64,000 nucleotides of DNA from Sarcocystis neurona (GCA_000727475.1 KL647288.1:9674055-9738054); one strand, 5' to 3'. Shown: positions 24,751-35,918, counted from the first letter of the stretch. Numbers and translations: made by a program. Notes: generated from the letters alone by a model not told the origin.

Positions 24751-25311
24751 ATGTTATCTTTCGCAGCATTAACTATTTCACTATCTGCTCTGCCCGGCTT
24801 CAGCTGGTGGACGATCCCGGATATTGCTCCGGCTCACGGCTGCTGGTACGTGGGCACGGCACTACGACGTCCTCTCAACTCCCGCGAGTACACGAATGAC
24901 ACGCGAGCGGAACCTGCTGGCACCGTTGCCGTGATCTGTGGAACAACATCTGCCCGCCTCCAATACTCAAGAGAAAAACAGAAACTGAACATTCAACTTT
25001 CGAAGATGTGCGACGTGCAGCGGAGGCACCGGCGGTCTACTAGCTGGACGTACAAGGGTATCGATAGAATAACCACAGGCGACCCGCCTGGAGCCACCGA
25101 AGCCACGGCTCTAAAACACGTTCTGTCGCATCAGGAAAACATTCTACGGTTTGCAGCACTAATAACTTCTGAAGTTCCACAAACGAATGGCGCTCTGCAC
25201 CATGTTGGAAGAGGGTTCCAACGCCACCACCTCAAACATGAGGTCGGTACAGCACGACCACCCTCCTACCCGTGGCTCGCTGTACGACTGGTGCTTCTGG
25301 AGTGCCCGTAA
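24751..25311 (+). CDS. Doubtful 186-codon ORF with hydrophobic N-terminus
   Basis: It opens with a signal-peptide-like run (MLSFAALTISLSALPGFSW) followed by a polar region that I do not recognise. There is no Cys pattern or repeat. Codons 2-6 overlap a good splice acceptor (TTATCTTTCGCAG), so the apparent signal peptide may be intron sequence. It sits in the 5.2 kb between the divergent hydrolase genes. I list it because it is the longest frame there, not because I am convinced. Confidence 0.18.
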   Translation: MLSFAALTISLSALPGFSWWTIPDIAPAHGCWYVGTALRRPLNSREYTNDTRAEPAGTVAVICGTTSARLQYSREKQKLNIQLSKMCDVQRRHRRSTSWTYKGIDRITTGDPPGATEATALKHVLSHQENILRFAALITSEVPQTNGALHHVGRGFQRHHLKHEVGTARPPSYPWLAVRLVLLECP

Positions 25312-27727
25312 ATTTACAATACTGTTCAATTCGTACACCATACGGGTGCGTCATGCGCAAGAGAGACAAAACTCCGCTGCGGGACATGATTTTTGCCGGA
25401 AGTCGTAATTGATGTAGACGTGCCGTCATCCGAACAACGAAGAACTTTATGCGTAGTGGACGTTGCTTCAAAGAGGGGAGAGGAAGATTGAGAGCCACCT
25501 ACGGTCACGCACCCGCCCCGCTGCAGGGGAGACGGATAAGTGGCTGGGGGTCCGGCGAGTACACCAATGCAGGCAGTCCGTGGGACTCGCTGATGCAAGG
25601 GGGACACGTAGGACGGGGGCACAAGCGTTACTTCGCGTCGTGGCTACTCGAGCAGCCACTCTCAAGCCGCATTGGCGCCACCCAAGCACCGGAGGCTGGA
25701 GACGCGTAACCAGGAGCATCAACAGCACTACACCACCCGCAGCACCGGTGACACAAAACGACGTTTCAGCTGCGGCGCCGTTGCCGATCGGTGGGTGGTA
25801 TTCGGGCGGTTGCTGGTACAACCTCCACGGCGGTGTGGTAGTGACTTGAAAATCCGCGCGGTGGTGCTCGCTAGCTTGCTGCTTTTCCGGCAGACCACCG
25901 GTGTCAATCAGTAACCGCCACCAGCGGTGCACCGCGTCGAAAGCGGCTGCTGCAACGCTAGTCCCAGGTATCCGCGCTGCTGATGCGGTGTCCTTTCGAC
26001 CGTCGGCTAGCGTCGCTTCAAGCTACTCCTTTAACTCCGCGAAGCGCCTTCACCTTCATGCCCCACTATGGTGCTGCTACGGCTGTACTGCTCGCCTGGT
26101 GCTGCGGTTGGTGCTAGCGGTGTTGTCCTTGCACCGCCGGTGACGCTCACCTCCTCACCGAACAGGTCGCATAATTCGATACAGCCGTTTGACTACGAGG
26201 GCATTAGGAGCCGGGCACTTGACAGGAATGACACATCTGTCTACATCTGTAGTACTGACGTCGATTTGTCCCACCAGCTGAGGTACAGCTACATTACCTC
26301 GAACGGCAGCGCAGCCAGCTGCAGGGACAGCACGACAAGCTAGCTGTGACCTGAGTGGCCGAGACCCCTACGGCTCTCTGCTGTCGCGGCGCTGTTCACA
26401 GGTTCAGATACGTACACGTGACGAAGGAAGCCCTATGCAGCCAATTTGTTGGTGGATTTTCGTCTGTGTAGCGGCAGTACCCGGCACGTCCAATTTCTCG
26501 TTACGCTGCCATTGTGAATACGCAGTGGCCTCTGCCTTGCGACGGCGCTACAACTAATGATCATCAGCAGCTGCTGCAGCGATGGATGCTGCAGTTGCAC
26601 CAGTTTCGCGACGGCAGCGCCGTTTCAGGGCGTAGCTGGCGTATGTTTTGCAACCCCCATGTGCGACGTGAAGAACCAACCATTTGCATTAAGGTGGTTA
26701 AGTATGCAGTGAAAAACCGACTGTATCAGCAAACTGGTACACATTCCGGGTCACGTATATCTCGTGAGAGGTACCTACATCTACAAATCCATGGAGAAGC
26801 GCTTTAGATACGCGTCGTAGGTACGACGCGTTGAAGGCCACGTTGTTACGTGTATGTGGATTTTACTGCCATATACTGGCGCACAGAGCACCGAGATTCT
26901 TATACCAGAAAACGAGCGTACGTCTTAAGTTCCTTTCTCCATACATGGGCATGTTAGACACACTGCACATCGTCGGTGTCATCATCGTAATGCGTATCGC
27001 ACTTTCGACACGCGCTGTACACTTATGAGTTATTAAGATGCTTGCTGCTCCTCGAGGAATGCATACATAAGCACATGTTCCACACCCCTTTCGGACCGGA
27101 TATCAACATGTGTGTGCAGTGAATGTTTCTTCAGAATATTCGGTCATTCCGTCCGGGTGTCGTGCCAGTCCAACAGAGGATACAGTTCGGTGTCATCTCC
27201 ATCCGGGCCCTAGACGTTCTCGTTGCCCGCGGACACTGCGTCGTGGTAGAGCCCTGCGAAGGGAAGAGATACACGCGTGGACCTGGGTTTATATTGGCAT
27301 CGTACGATGTACCTGGATCTTTACCCGTGTGTCTACACTATGGAGGGGTCTTTTTTGTGAATGAACTATTACGTAGTGCGTTATACAGCGTCCACAGATG
27401 TCCAATAATTTGCGCGCGGAGCATTCTCTGGCGTGGACGTATTCATACCCCCGTAATTGCTTGGCAGCTATTGCTACTCAGTTCGGTCTTCTGGCAGGAT
27501 TAAATGAGTTTGCATGCGGCGGTGGACTCTGGCTGAGGGATCTGCAGCTTGGAAGAAACCTGTGGTCCACTCGTGTGTTTATTTTTTACAGTGAGGGAGG
27601 TTCCCGCATAATTTCGACACAGGTGGATCTTGTTGCATGTACAGGATATAGCTGCTGCGCCTCCACAGACGGGGGCAGCTACACATCGGTTACGACGGGC
27701 TACAAGTGTGCTCGTAGTTCCTACTTG

Positions 27728-27817
27728 TAACTGTCAGAGATCTGTGGCTGCTTAAATGAGCAGCGGGCTTCTTAACTGTCGAAGATCTGTCGCTGCTTAA
27801 ATGAGCAGCGGGTTTCT
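27728..27817. repeat. Two-copy tandem repeat, period 45 bp, each with an inverted repeat
   Basis: Copies start at 27728 and 27773 with TAACTGTC, then AGATCTGT. Each contains GCTGCTTAAATGAGCAGC, whose 5-bp arms (GCTGC and GCAGC) can pair. The second copy overlaps the ATG of the small frame at 27801. Confidence 0.85.
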
Positions 27818-28025
27818 TAACCTAGTGCCCATCCTCCTATTTATAACTATTGCAGTACGCGACAGTCAATGTAGAACTAATGCCACGAAACTGGTGCAGG
27901 TGACGCGCTTCTTTAAAAAGAGCTGCAGCACCTCGTGGCGTGGTCGCCGTGGACTGGTGGTCGTTCACCAGTGGAACCCGCCGTCACCTAGCAAGCCCGC
28001 TGGTAAACGCCGTATTTACGTATAG
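27801..28025 (+). CDS. Doubtful small secreted protein, 74 residues
   Basis: ATG-started frame with a hydrophobic N-terminal run (NLVPILLFITIAV), a possible signal-peptidase site near DSQC-RTN, one N-x-T site, and a basic tail rich in Arg, Lys and Trp ending KRRIYV. I do not recognise a family. Small size and an ATG inside a tandem repeat make chance likely. Confidence 0.18.
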   Translation: MSSGFLNLVPILLFITIAVRDSQCRTNATKLVQVTRFFKKSCSTSWRGRRGLVVVHQWNPPSPSKPAGKRRIYV

Positions 28026-28457
28026 TCCGGCTTCAGTCAAGAAAGAAAATCTTTTCACCAGCGTGCTAATGTCGTCCGATGTGAAGCATACGACAGCCCG
28101 GTACTATTGTTAACGCAGCCGGATTCCCGAAGGCCCTGCAGCGGTTACCGTCGGGGAGCCCAGGAAGGATGCAGGTCCGATGTTCACATGTATACTCTGT
28201 AGCGCTTACTACCGTCCATCCACAGTAATCAACGTTTCCTGCGAGCCTACTCGGGAACTACCATGTAGCAGCACTCGAAACCGATGGCCCTCATGGATAA
28301 AGAGTTTCTTTACAGCAGTAGTATCGACTGTGGAGACATTGTGTACTGCCCACAAGTCGACGCGCATACATGGTAAATTTTCACATCACTGCGTCCCCGC
28401 ACTCATTCGCACCCGAAAGAAAAAGGTATTCTGTACTGATGTTTTGGTCTGTTACAG

Positions 28458-28742
28458 TACTCGTTTCCTCCTGAGAGTCCTTCGTCTTGGCCGTGCCACC
28501 TCGTCGTCTCCGACGACGGTAAGGTGGACGTACAGTCGATGCGGTGTGCTCATCTGCAAAGTTTTAAGCACGAAGTGCTGTACTGCTCTAAGGACTACAA
28601 TCGTCACGTGCGGCTCCATATACTTTACAAGGCTGCAATCGAACGCGGTGAAGAATCTCACGTTGTCCACACCAGTTTCGTCGCCATAGGCATCTTAGTA
28701 GTTGTTTGCCACATTTCGGGCGTTGGCAGTGAGCCACTGTGA
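28458..28742 (+). CDS. Candidate 3' exon of an unidentified protein with hydrophobic C-terminus
   Basis: A strong acceptor (GTTTTGGTCTGTTACAG, ending 28457) is followed by 94 codons in one frame to TGA at 28740-28742. The reading has three Cys (WPCHLVV, MRCAHLQ, LYCSKD) and ends with a hydrophobic stretch (FVAIGILVVVCHISGVG), as a tail anchor or GPI-attachment signal would. An upstream piece (28284-28373, SSIDCGDIVYCPQV) ends in GTAAAT, a plausible donor for an 84-base intron, but the phases do not match. No family recognised. Confidence 0.25.
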   Translation, partial: YSFPPESPSSWPCHLVVSDDGKVDVQSMRCAHLQSFKHEVLYCSKDYNRHVRLHILYKAAIERGEESHVVHTSFVAIGILVVVCHISGVGSEPL

Positions 28743-29202
28743 CACCGCTATGGGGTACATTTCATCTCAAAACAGGGACAAAGGCTGACAGGAGAGAGGA
28801 GGCAACGGAAGATGCAGAAGCAGAGATTATGCTCGTGGTGTGAAAAGGGAGCAAGGAGAGGCGGGTGAGTTGCATGAGTAGTGCAACGTGTACTGTGTAC
28901 GTCATGACAAGTCGGCAAACTTGTGCCCTACTCTGCAGTATACAACCGTAAGGCTTTGACACGCAGCAACGCAAGAGTGTCCTTTGTTTTTTACCTTTCT
29001 CCTTGTGGCAGCGTGTATGCCCGGCGGAACCTCGTGCATACGGATTCAAAGCAGTTCTGTTTCTTTCGCAATAACAAGGAATAACACAAATTATGTACTA
29101 TGCGGTAGTATGGGCAGACGAAGTTGGCCACCGTCCTACAGTAGTGAAGAGGAGAGGGAGAGACACCAGCTGAAAGCGCCGCGTCCGTAAAGCCTCCGCA
29201 AC

Positions 29203-32200
29203 ATGGAAGACAGTCCAGAACCACCCCCCTCGGAGCCTCCTGAAGAAATCCCCACTACGCCGGAGGAACAAACAACACGCCGCACGAAAAATGGTTCACC
29301 GCGGCAAGAAGGAACGAAACGGCGGGGTTCGCGTATACGCGTTCTGTATCTGCAGGGGTATGTTACGAAGGGGTAGCCGTGGAGTTCACTGCTCATGAGC
29401 TGCGTGTCGTCCCGCCGTTACACTCGTAATTCGGACGTCCGCGTGAAAGTATGTATTCGTGTAGGTACACTGTAGATCTACCTCCGTTTGTACATAAGTA
29501 TACACTAAATTTCAAGTAGAGATCTGCACACCCACTGAGCAGTGCAGCTGTGGATCTGCATGAGTGTACGTGCCGCCATCATAAGCTTACGGTGAGCGTG
29601 TAGAAGGACGCATTATCACAAAAGGTTCCAGTGACGTCAGGACATGCGTACACGATAATAGCACACCTGTGTTGTCTTAACCCATCTGCCTGTGTGTGTG
29701 GACTGTTAATTTGTACGCAGCGTGTCTGTATGTTTGAGCTACAAGCCCTTAAAGATTTACGTAATCATTTGGTCCCAGCACGCGCTGCCGTCACCATATT
29801 TATGCGTATACGTCAGTTCTGTTTTTGAGGTTACACTGGACACAGACCAGTAGGTAACACCGTGATACGCTAGCAGTTCTACTCGGAATATATGTAGTTG
29901 TGTTTGCAGCATAATAAAAAAGAAAAGAAGCCGGTACCTGCATGCGCAAGACACCGTGGTAGACACGTACATGGTGGATGTCTGTTACAAAAGCGTATGG
30001 CGGTCCTCCACTGTAAATTCTGATGGTACCCCCTATACGTAACTCTGTATGTACAGACCTGGTATAATCATGCATGAGTGTATACGTGAGTGCTTAGATG
30101 TACGATAGCACTTCTGTAGACGAGTAAATGCTTTTCAGCCAACGTGCATATCTCTGTGTCCCTGTAATTGTCTAGGACTCCGATTACGCATGCCGACAGT
30201 GGCGAGAGTTTGTTTGGTGTCACTGTGCAAGTGCATGTAAGTACAAATGTGCATGTATACACGCGATACGTTTGTTTGTTCTCAACAGTAAACATTTACC
30301 TGTCGTCTGACGGGGTCTGCCCCTTCCTCCGCCGTCTGTAGCGCCTGAGATGATCTCTCTTACACGTGTATCGAAACAAAGACGTTGTTCTCCCCGAACA
30401 CACGTGCTGAATAGCGTATGTTGCGAGGCATTTGTGGCAGCAGAGTGTGTGCGGCGCTTACACTCGTGCGTGCCTAACTACGGACTCTGTCTGCAGGGCT
30501 TCAGTTCAGCGTGGAACTGCTTCTGCGCGCAAAAAGATTGCGGCAGATGATAGCAGGACGAAGATAAAGTCCTGAGCCTAGACAGCCGGTTCTGTCCAAG
30601 CGCACATCCTGGTTTGTGTGTATGTAATCCGCTACCTATGTATTCTGGCGGCACATCGTCTGCAGTTGGGGAAGCATATTTTGTTGACATATATGTAGAT
30701 GCGTACACCTGGCTAACCACCCACTTATGCTTATGTGTTACACATATACATGGTGCGGTATATAAAGATGTGCATCTATAAGACACTATTTGAACTTTGC
30801 GTATATCCATGTGTTAAATCTGCCTATATACGTGTATGTAGTACTGATTAATTGCTGGTGCGGGATCAACGATTACTACAGGTTTGAGGGCTTCTCTCCT
30901 AAAATTGACAAGCACATTTTGATGGACGCCGTTGGTGCGGAAAATGTGTTCATACCGGACCTGCACACAAAGCGGACAATTATATTGTTCGCTTTTGTAA
31001 TTCTGGTTGTAGTGCTGCTGATGGGGGGTGCCGTGCTTGCGGCGTTTATCACCAAAAATTTTATTTCCGGACTTCTCTCGCTGCTTGGAATGGTGAGCAG
31101 AGAGTCACCCGCGCTGTCGGTGCTTCGAGGATGATTTTTGCGTATGTGGTTTTTTCCTTGTAGTGAAACGCGTCCTCAACTTACGCGTATGCGTGGAGTA
31201 TTCGGAGATAATGAGTATGCGTGTGAATTTTGCACGCGGCAATTAGCTAGCTGGTTCTCTTACTACACAGCATCTACAGGAATCCGTCCACTACGAAGAC
31301 CACCGAACGGATACTCATGTGGCATGCAAGACGCTTGTCGGCTTCGTGTTCATTCGTGAATGGTGCGCATGTACAGATCTGTGATACTCAACGTGCTTTG
31401 TACCGAAGGTAGTCGTATTATATGCCTGTATGGGTATATCTCTACACGGAACGATCGTCATGACTGCCGGGAGATAGTCAGCGGGGATGCGTACTGCCTC
31501 AAGCTTTCTCGACTCTCATGCTTCTTCTGCTCGGGTGCGTCACGTGGATACAATCAGACCGCGGCATTGCACGTCGATCAAACAGCTCAGCCAAGAAATC
31601 TCGTTCGGTCACCACGTTCGTGTAACAGCACTTGATGAATGCGTCAGAAGCCACTTCTCACACATACACAGGTGTTCAAATATGCACGTGTGTAACCTGC
31701 ACAGGGGAACATTCAGCTATAAATTGGTGTGCGTTGCGCCGCGACAGAAGATACTACTTATTGTATATCTATATATATGCATTCACACCTGTGCACAGGT
31801 GTGAATACATACAGGAAGATATTTACGTTTCACTCGATTTTGCTTTGTATCCGTGCCGTGCCAGAGTAAGCTACGAATGTAATCCAAACTCCTTATGTAT
31901 GCGACGAGATCGTCGGAAAAACACTGTACGTGAAGACGATAACGAATCAGTTCTCGTGTGTGCACGAAGTAGGCGCCCCCGTTTCCGAATTCTGCGTGTG
32001 GATTGGTGTACACAAGCGTTTGATCCGTACATGTCCGAAGGGGCTTTCAGCGGACCCGTCAGCGTGTGCGCGTCTGTTTTAATTTGTTTCAGATCCTTGT
32101 AGGGCTGCTGTGCTTCGTTTTGGGCGGACGCGGCGTCACTCACTTGGTGCTTAAGCAGGCGGTGGCTTCTGCAGAAAAAGCGTTTGCAACATTTCGCCCG

Positions 32201-34628
32201 AATGTGATTGTCGCATCGGCCTTCGGGGCTGTTGTGTGCTTCCAAATGGACATCCCGAAGTTACCACTCGTGAGCGCCACACGAAGTCGCGGATGCGACG
32301 GGAATACCTATTAAGTAACGACGTTTCCCACTTCGTGTAGGCTAAGTAGCTCTTCTTCCACAGAATGCCAGATACGTGAAGTATAAGTGTGTATGCTGCG
32401 TTGGTAATGGTATATCTCTCTGTCACGGACATACTGCTGCTGCGTGCGCCTCCTGTGTCAGTTGTGCGGAAGCATACGTTTCCAATCACGATCAGAACTG
32501 AATCGCACTGCCGTTTGTGAAAACCAGCATGTAGACGCCAGCTAAGCTGAGAACTGCCTTTTTAACAGTCCCGATATACTAACCGGTCGATTGCCTGCCC
32601 ACGGTTCCTCATACGGAGGTGCACGGAGCACAATCACGATTTGTGCAGCAAAGAGTCCCTGTTGAAGCAGCGTGAGACAACGGCTGCAAGCGTTTCTGCT
32701 TGTAGGAAAGTAGTGTGAGTTCACGGCTTACGGGATGTAAATGAGGCACACCTATTGTGTGTCGCGTGGAACAAAAATACATATATACTGTACAGCTATA
32801 TGCAGGGATTACCCCTTGATCTTCATTTGTACGCATATACGTATATATATATATATATATACGCGCATGCACATCTGTGCACGTCACGTGATGCTGCGTG
32901 TTTGTACACTCTAGCAGCCTGTTTACGTATAGATGTACTTTTCCTGGATGCACACACATGAGACTGCCTCGCCGGGCGGTTGCGACGGCAGCCGGCGCAG
33001 TGGCGGTACATGACTAAGCAATGCGTATACGGTCTACTACGGCAAATGTGCGTGTTCGGTCTGACCCAGTGCAGTGGTTAGTGGACCCAGCAGCAGCAGT
33101 GAACGATAGAGCAGCCCATGTTTGAGCTGACTTCGTTGAAATTGCGTATAAGCTCTAACGCTGGTAGCGTGACTATTGCGTGTCATAGTGAAACCAGTCC
33201 CGCCGCCGAACAGCACTGCGTTGTTGCTTGTTGCTTTCAGAAAACGAATAGTCATGTGATAGAGACATAAACGCGTATGTGTACTTACAAAAACAGTGTG
33301 CGTGATAGGTATGTCTGCCCCCCGTCCGGTACATGTAGCTTCCGGCGCTGGGTCCCCTGCGGCACTCACTGACTGGCTGACCGCGGCTTTATCCGACGCC
33401 TACTTGAAAGCGCACATGAGGACACATGCGGAGCGTGCTGGCTTCCGCTGGGGGTTCTTTGTTCGCAGCTGCTGCTCGCTCCTGCTCAGGACCAGTATTA
33501 CCGGTACATGCACCTGAGGCCGTACATGTCCATCGCCGACTACCCCTACGTGATTGTCGTGCACGGAAGTCTAGACGAAACAGTCCCGCTTGACGACTCT
33601 ATACGCCTTGTCGAAACGTGCGAAGTAGGAAGATGCCGCCTGGAGGTAGTTGACGACAATCACAAACTCGCTTTCCTGTCCGCCGCGGATCTCGCGTAAG
33701 AACATTGCACGACATTTAATATCTAGAATCATCTTCAGCCTTCGGGTACACGGTGCCTCCGTATTCACACGCGAAAGTACAGGGCGCTAGGCTTCAGTCT
33801 GTATCAGTAAACCATATTACAGACGCTTTCTGTTTGTTAAGGGAGCAGTGTAAGCTTGTACCCGCAGTTGTTGGCGCACGCATATGTATATGTATGCACG
33901 GGACTGCGTATACACGTGTGTGGCATACGCATGCAGCTACACGTGTGTGTACATGTGTATTTGTGTGAGCGCGTCATGACGTCGATTCCTACGAATGAGC
34001 TGCCCGTTACGGGGAGGAACACATCTGTGATTTTTGATATATTTCTGACACAGACATCGTGGGATGCGCCAGTTTTAGTGCCGTTTTAGGGTGTACTAGT
34101 TGAACGTACTACTACCCTCGCTTCGTAATGCATCAAGCTGGATCCGAGCACAGGCCACAGTTGCACAAGCGACAGGTCGAATACACAGAAAGCACGAGAG
34201 CAACACGTGACAAGGATCAGACGTGGACGGGAAGGTGGTTTCACGTACTCACGTCTTTTGGCAATGAAGGTTTTTATCATGTATCGCGTACATTTGCGCA
34301 ATTCTCTGACGCTCCGCCAAGGGAGTTGCTGCTGTCCACACGCGTGCGTTTCACAGGGATGCAGCAAGGGCACTACAAGCTGATATTACGCACGTGACCA
34401 CAAATGTGCCTAGGAGTTAAATATATTCTGAAAGTAAAGCAAGCACACGCACACGTGCGGACATGTGTGCTGGGCCTCTGCGTTCGTGCTTCATTCTGCA
34501 GACGGTGGATTGAGGAAGCGTACGAGAAGGGTAGAGAGGTGGTACTAAAGCAGAGCGCTGCTGGCAGCAAGAGTGTCGACCCCACTTTATTTGGCGAAAC
34601 GGAAAACAGCGTGATCCCGAGGACCTAG
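29203..34628 (+). CDS. Membrane-inserted alpha/beta-hydrolase-fold protein, paralogue B (298 residues, five exons)
   Basis: Exons: 29203-29357, 30882-31092, 32093-32269, 33469-33695 and 34502-34628. All have GT-AG borders and consistent phases. A 43-residue Pro/Glu/Arg-rich N-terminal extension precedes VLYLQGFEG (48-55), where the usual HG oxyanion motif reads QG and is split by intron 1. TTIILF-type and FISGLL-type segments (about 84-107 and 112-134) form a two-helix membrane hairpin. Then come FRPNVIVASAFG (156-167), LLLAPAQDQ (182-190), VIVVHGSLDETVPLDDS (209-225) and VDDNHKL. Acid Asp217 and His246 are present, but the GxSxG element reads A-S-A-F-G with Ala165 at the nucleophile. Family knowledge predicts no hydrolase activity, so a scaffold or ligand-binding role is inferred. 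The exon 32093-32269 has the same 177-base length and phases as its counterpart in paralogue A. Confidence 0.85.
31781..31806. repeat. Perfect 26-bp palindrome in intron 2 of hydrolase B
   Basis: The left half is ATTCACACCTGTG and the right half is its exact reverse complement, with no spacer. It lies in the 1000-base intron 31093-32092. It could form a 13-bp hairpin in RNA or bind a dimeric protein. There is no evidence of function. Confidence 0.9.
32842..32861. repeat. TA dinucleotide microsatellite
   Basis: About ten uninterrupted TA units, flanked by GCATATACG and CGCGCATGC. It lies in intron 3 of hydrolase B. Confidence 0.9.
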
Positions 34629-35299
34629 GGCGGAAACGAAGGACTTTCCACGTTTGACCAGCTGCAGCAGCAGCATCGTGACTCACTGAAATGGCAATCC
34701 CACACTAGGACGCTTGCGCCAAAACACATATACCTGTCGATGGTTTTCTATGACAGATTGTATGACCAGGACGTGCTCAGTGTCATATGGGTCGTCCGGC
34801 TTACGTACGTCCGTTCAGAATAATAGATGACCACCGCGAAGCGGCCTCTCTTCCTCTATTTTTATTTTCTCCGCTGCAAAGAAGCCGTCTAGCTCTCCCG
34901 AGGATTATTAAATTTTCACTAAGCTCTATGAGTAGCTCACGCCATCACAACCCTTTCGCGCTCTTGCCACGACTTTTACCCCTAGTGCAACGGTACCGGG
35001 TGCTCTGACCGCACGGTCCCCGTAAATCGTGGATGTTACAGTTTTTTCTAGGAAGCACCCGTGTTCGGTGTTGAAACGCCGTGTAACCGCTGCACACGTC
35101 GTCGTACTGTGCTCATGCTCTGAAGATTGTACCAGCTGCTACGATGCTTCTTTTGTCGAAGAATTTCCTTCGCGTCCTTACGTACCTGAAGGTTTCCCGG
35201 TATACCGAATGCCGTCTGTCACAACGTTTTTTCCCGTCTGTGTATGGTCAAGTTAAATCTTTCCCGAGGTCTTACCCTTGTATGTCACGTTGTGCATGA

Positions 35300-35468
35300 T
35301 CGTCCCCACCCCCGGCTTTACGTAAAGAGCTTTCTGGCACATCAAGTTATCGCAAGGTCAGCAGGGAGCGCGTGGATCTCCGGCGTACCAGGCGGCTGCA
35401 CAAATTTGATGACGCTGCAAGTGATAATCTCCAGACGAATCTGTCGCTTTTGCCCCGTTCTCACAAGC
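35300..35468 (+). CDS. Possible isolated exon, plus strand
   Basis: From about 35300 one frame is open and polar (LRKELSGTSSYRKVSRERVD, then RRTRRLHKFDDAASDNLQTN) and runs to CACAAGCAG followed by donor GTGAGG at 35469. The start of the exon is not clear, because no strong acceptor stands just after the TGA at 35297. No partner exons were found. It may be the remnant of a gene. Confidence 0.25.
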
Positions 35469-35786
35469 AGGTGAGGTGGATCGAACGTGTGATCGAGACG
35501 GGGATGAGTACGTCTGTCATACGCGACTCGGTGAGCAAACCACCATGTTTTATCACACCATCAGATGAGTGGGTGGCGACAGTTATTTTGTGTGTTTGCG
35601 GGGATACGTGAAGTTCGTTCAGATGCTCAGGCGTTGTGGAAGAGTCTGAGAGGCGATGAGTATCCGTACTTTCTGGTGCACGTCTTGTGGTACCTGTTGT
35701 AAGAAAAGCTACATTTTGTAGATTCTGCCAGCGCTCCTACGTTCGACTGCACGACGAAGGTACGGCGACGCTAAGTACAGCAGTAT

Positions 35787-35918
35787 TGTTTTGAGAGCAA
35801 GCAAAGGAAGCAGTTTCTTCTTAGCAGTTGTGTTCTGAGAGCAAGCGAAGGAAGCAGTTTCTTCTTAGAAGTTGTGTTTTGAGGGCAAGAGAAGGAAGCA
35901 GTTTCTTCTTAGAATTTG
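35787..35918. repeat. Three-copy tandem repeat, period 44 bp
   Basis: Units start at 35787, 35831 and 35875 with TGTTTTGAG or TGTTCTGAG, followed by GCAAG, GAAGGAAGCAG and TTTCTTCTTAG. The period is not a multiple of three, so the repeat would shift frame between copies and is probably non-coding. Confidence 0.88.

Larger units (their letters stand above)
23987..29202. other. Bidirectional spacer between the two hydrolase paralogues
   Basis: This is the region between the two divergent start codons, so it should contain both promoters. It is unusually open on both strands from 25450 to 28700, with overlapping frames in five or six phases, none dominant. Candidate pieces are 27123-27503 (ISIRALDVLVARGHCVVVEP, with three Cys, plus strand), 27801-28025 (a 74-codon frame with a signal-like N-terminus) and 28458-28742. 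Alternating frame use without matching splice sites would fit a decayed gene, but I cannot show homology to anything. Confidence 0.4.

Noticed and set aside
25468..25932. Minus-strand 154-codon frame
   Set aside because: It overlaps several equally open plus frames in a GC-rich stretch and has no motif, signal peptide or splice support.
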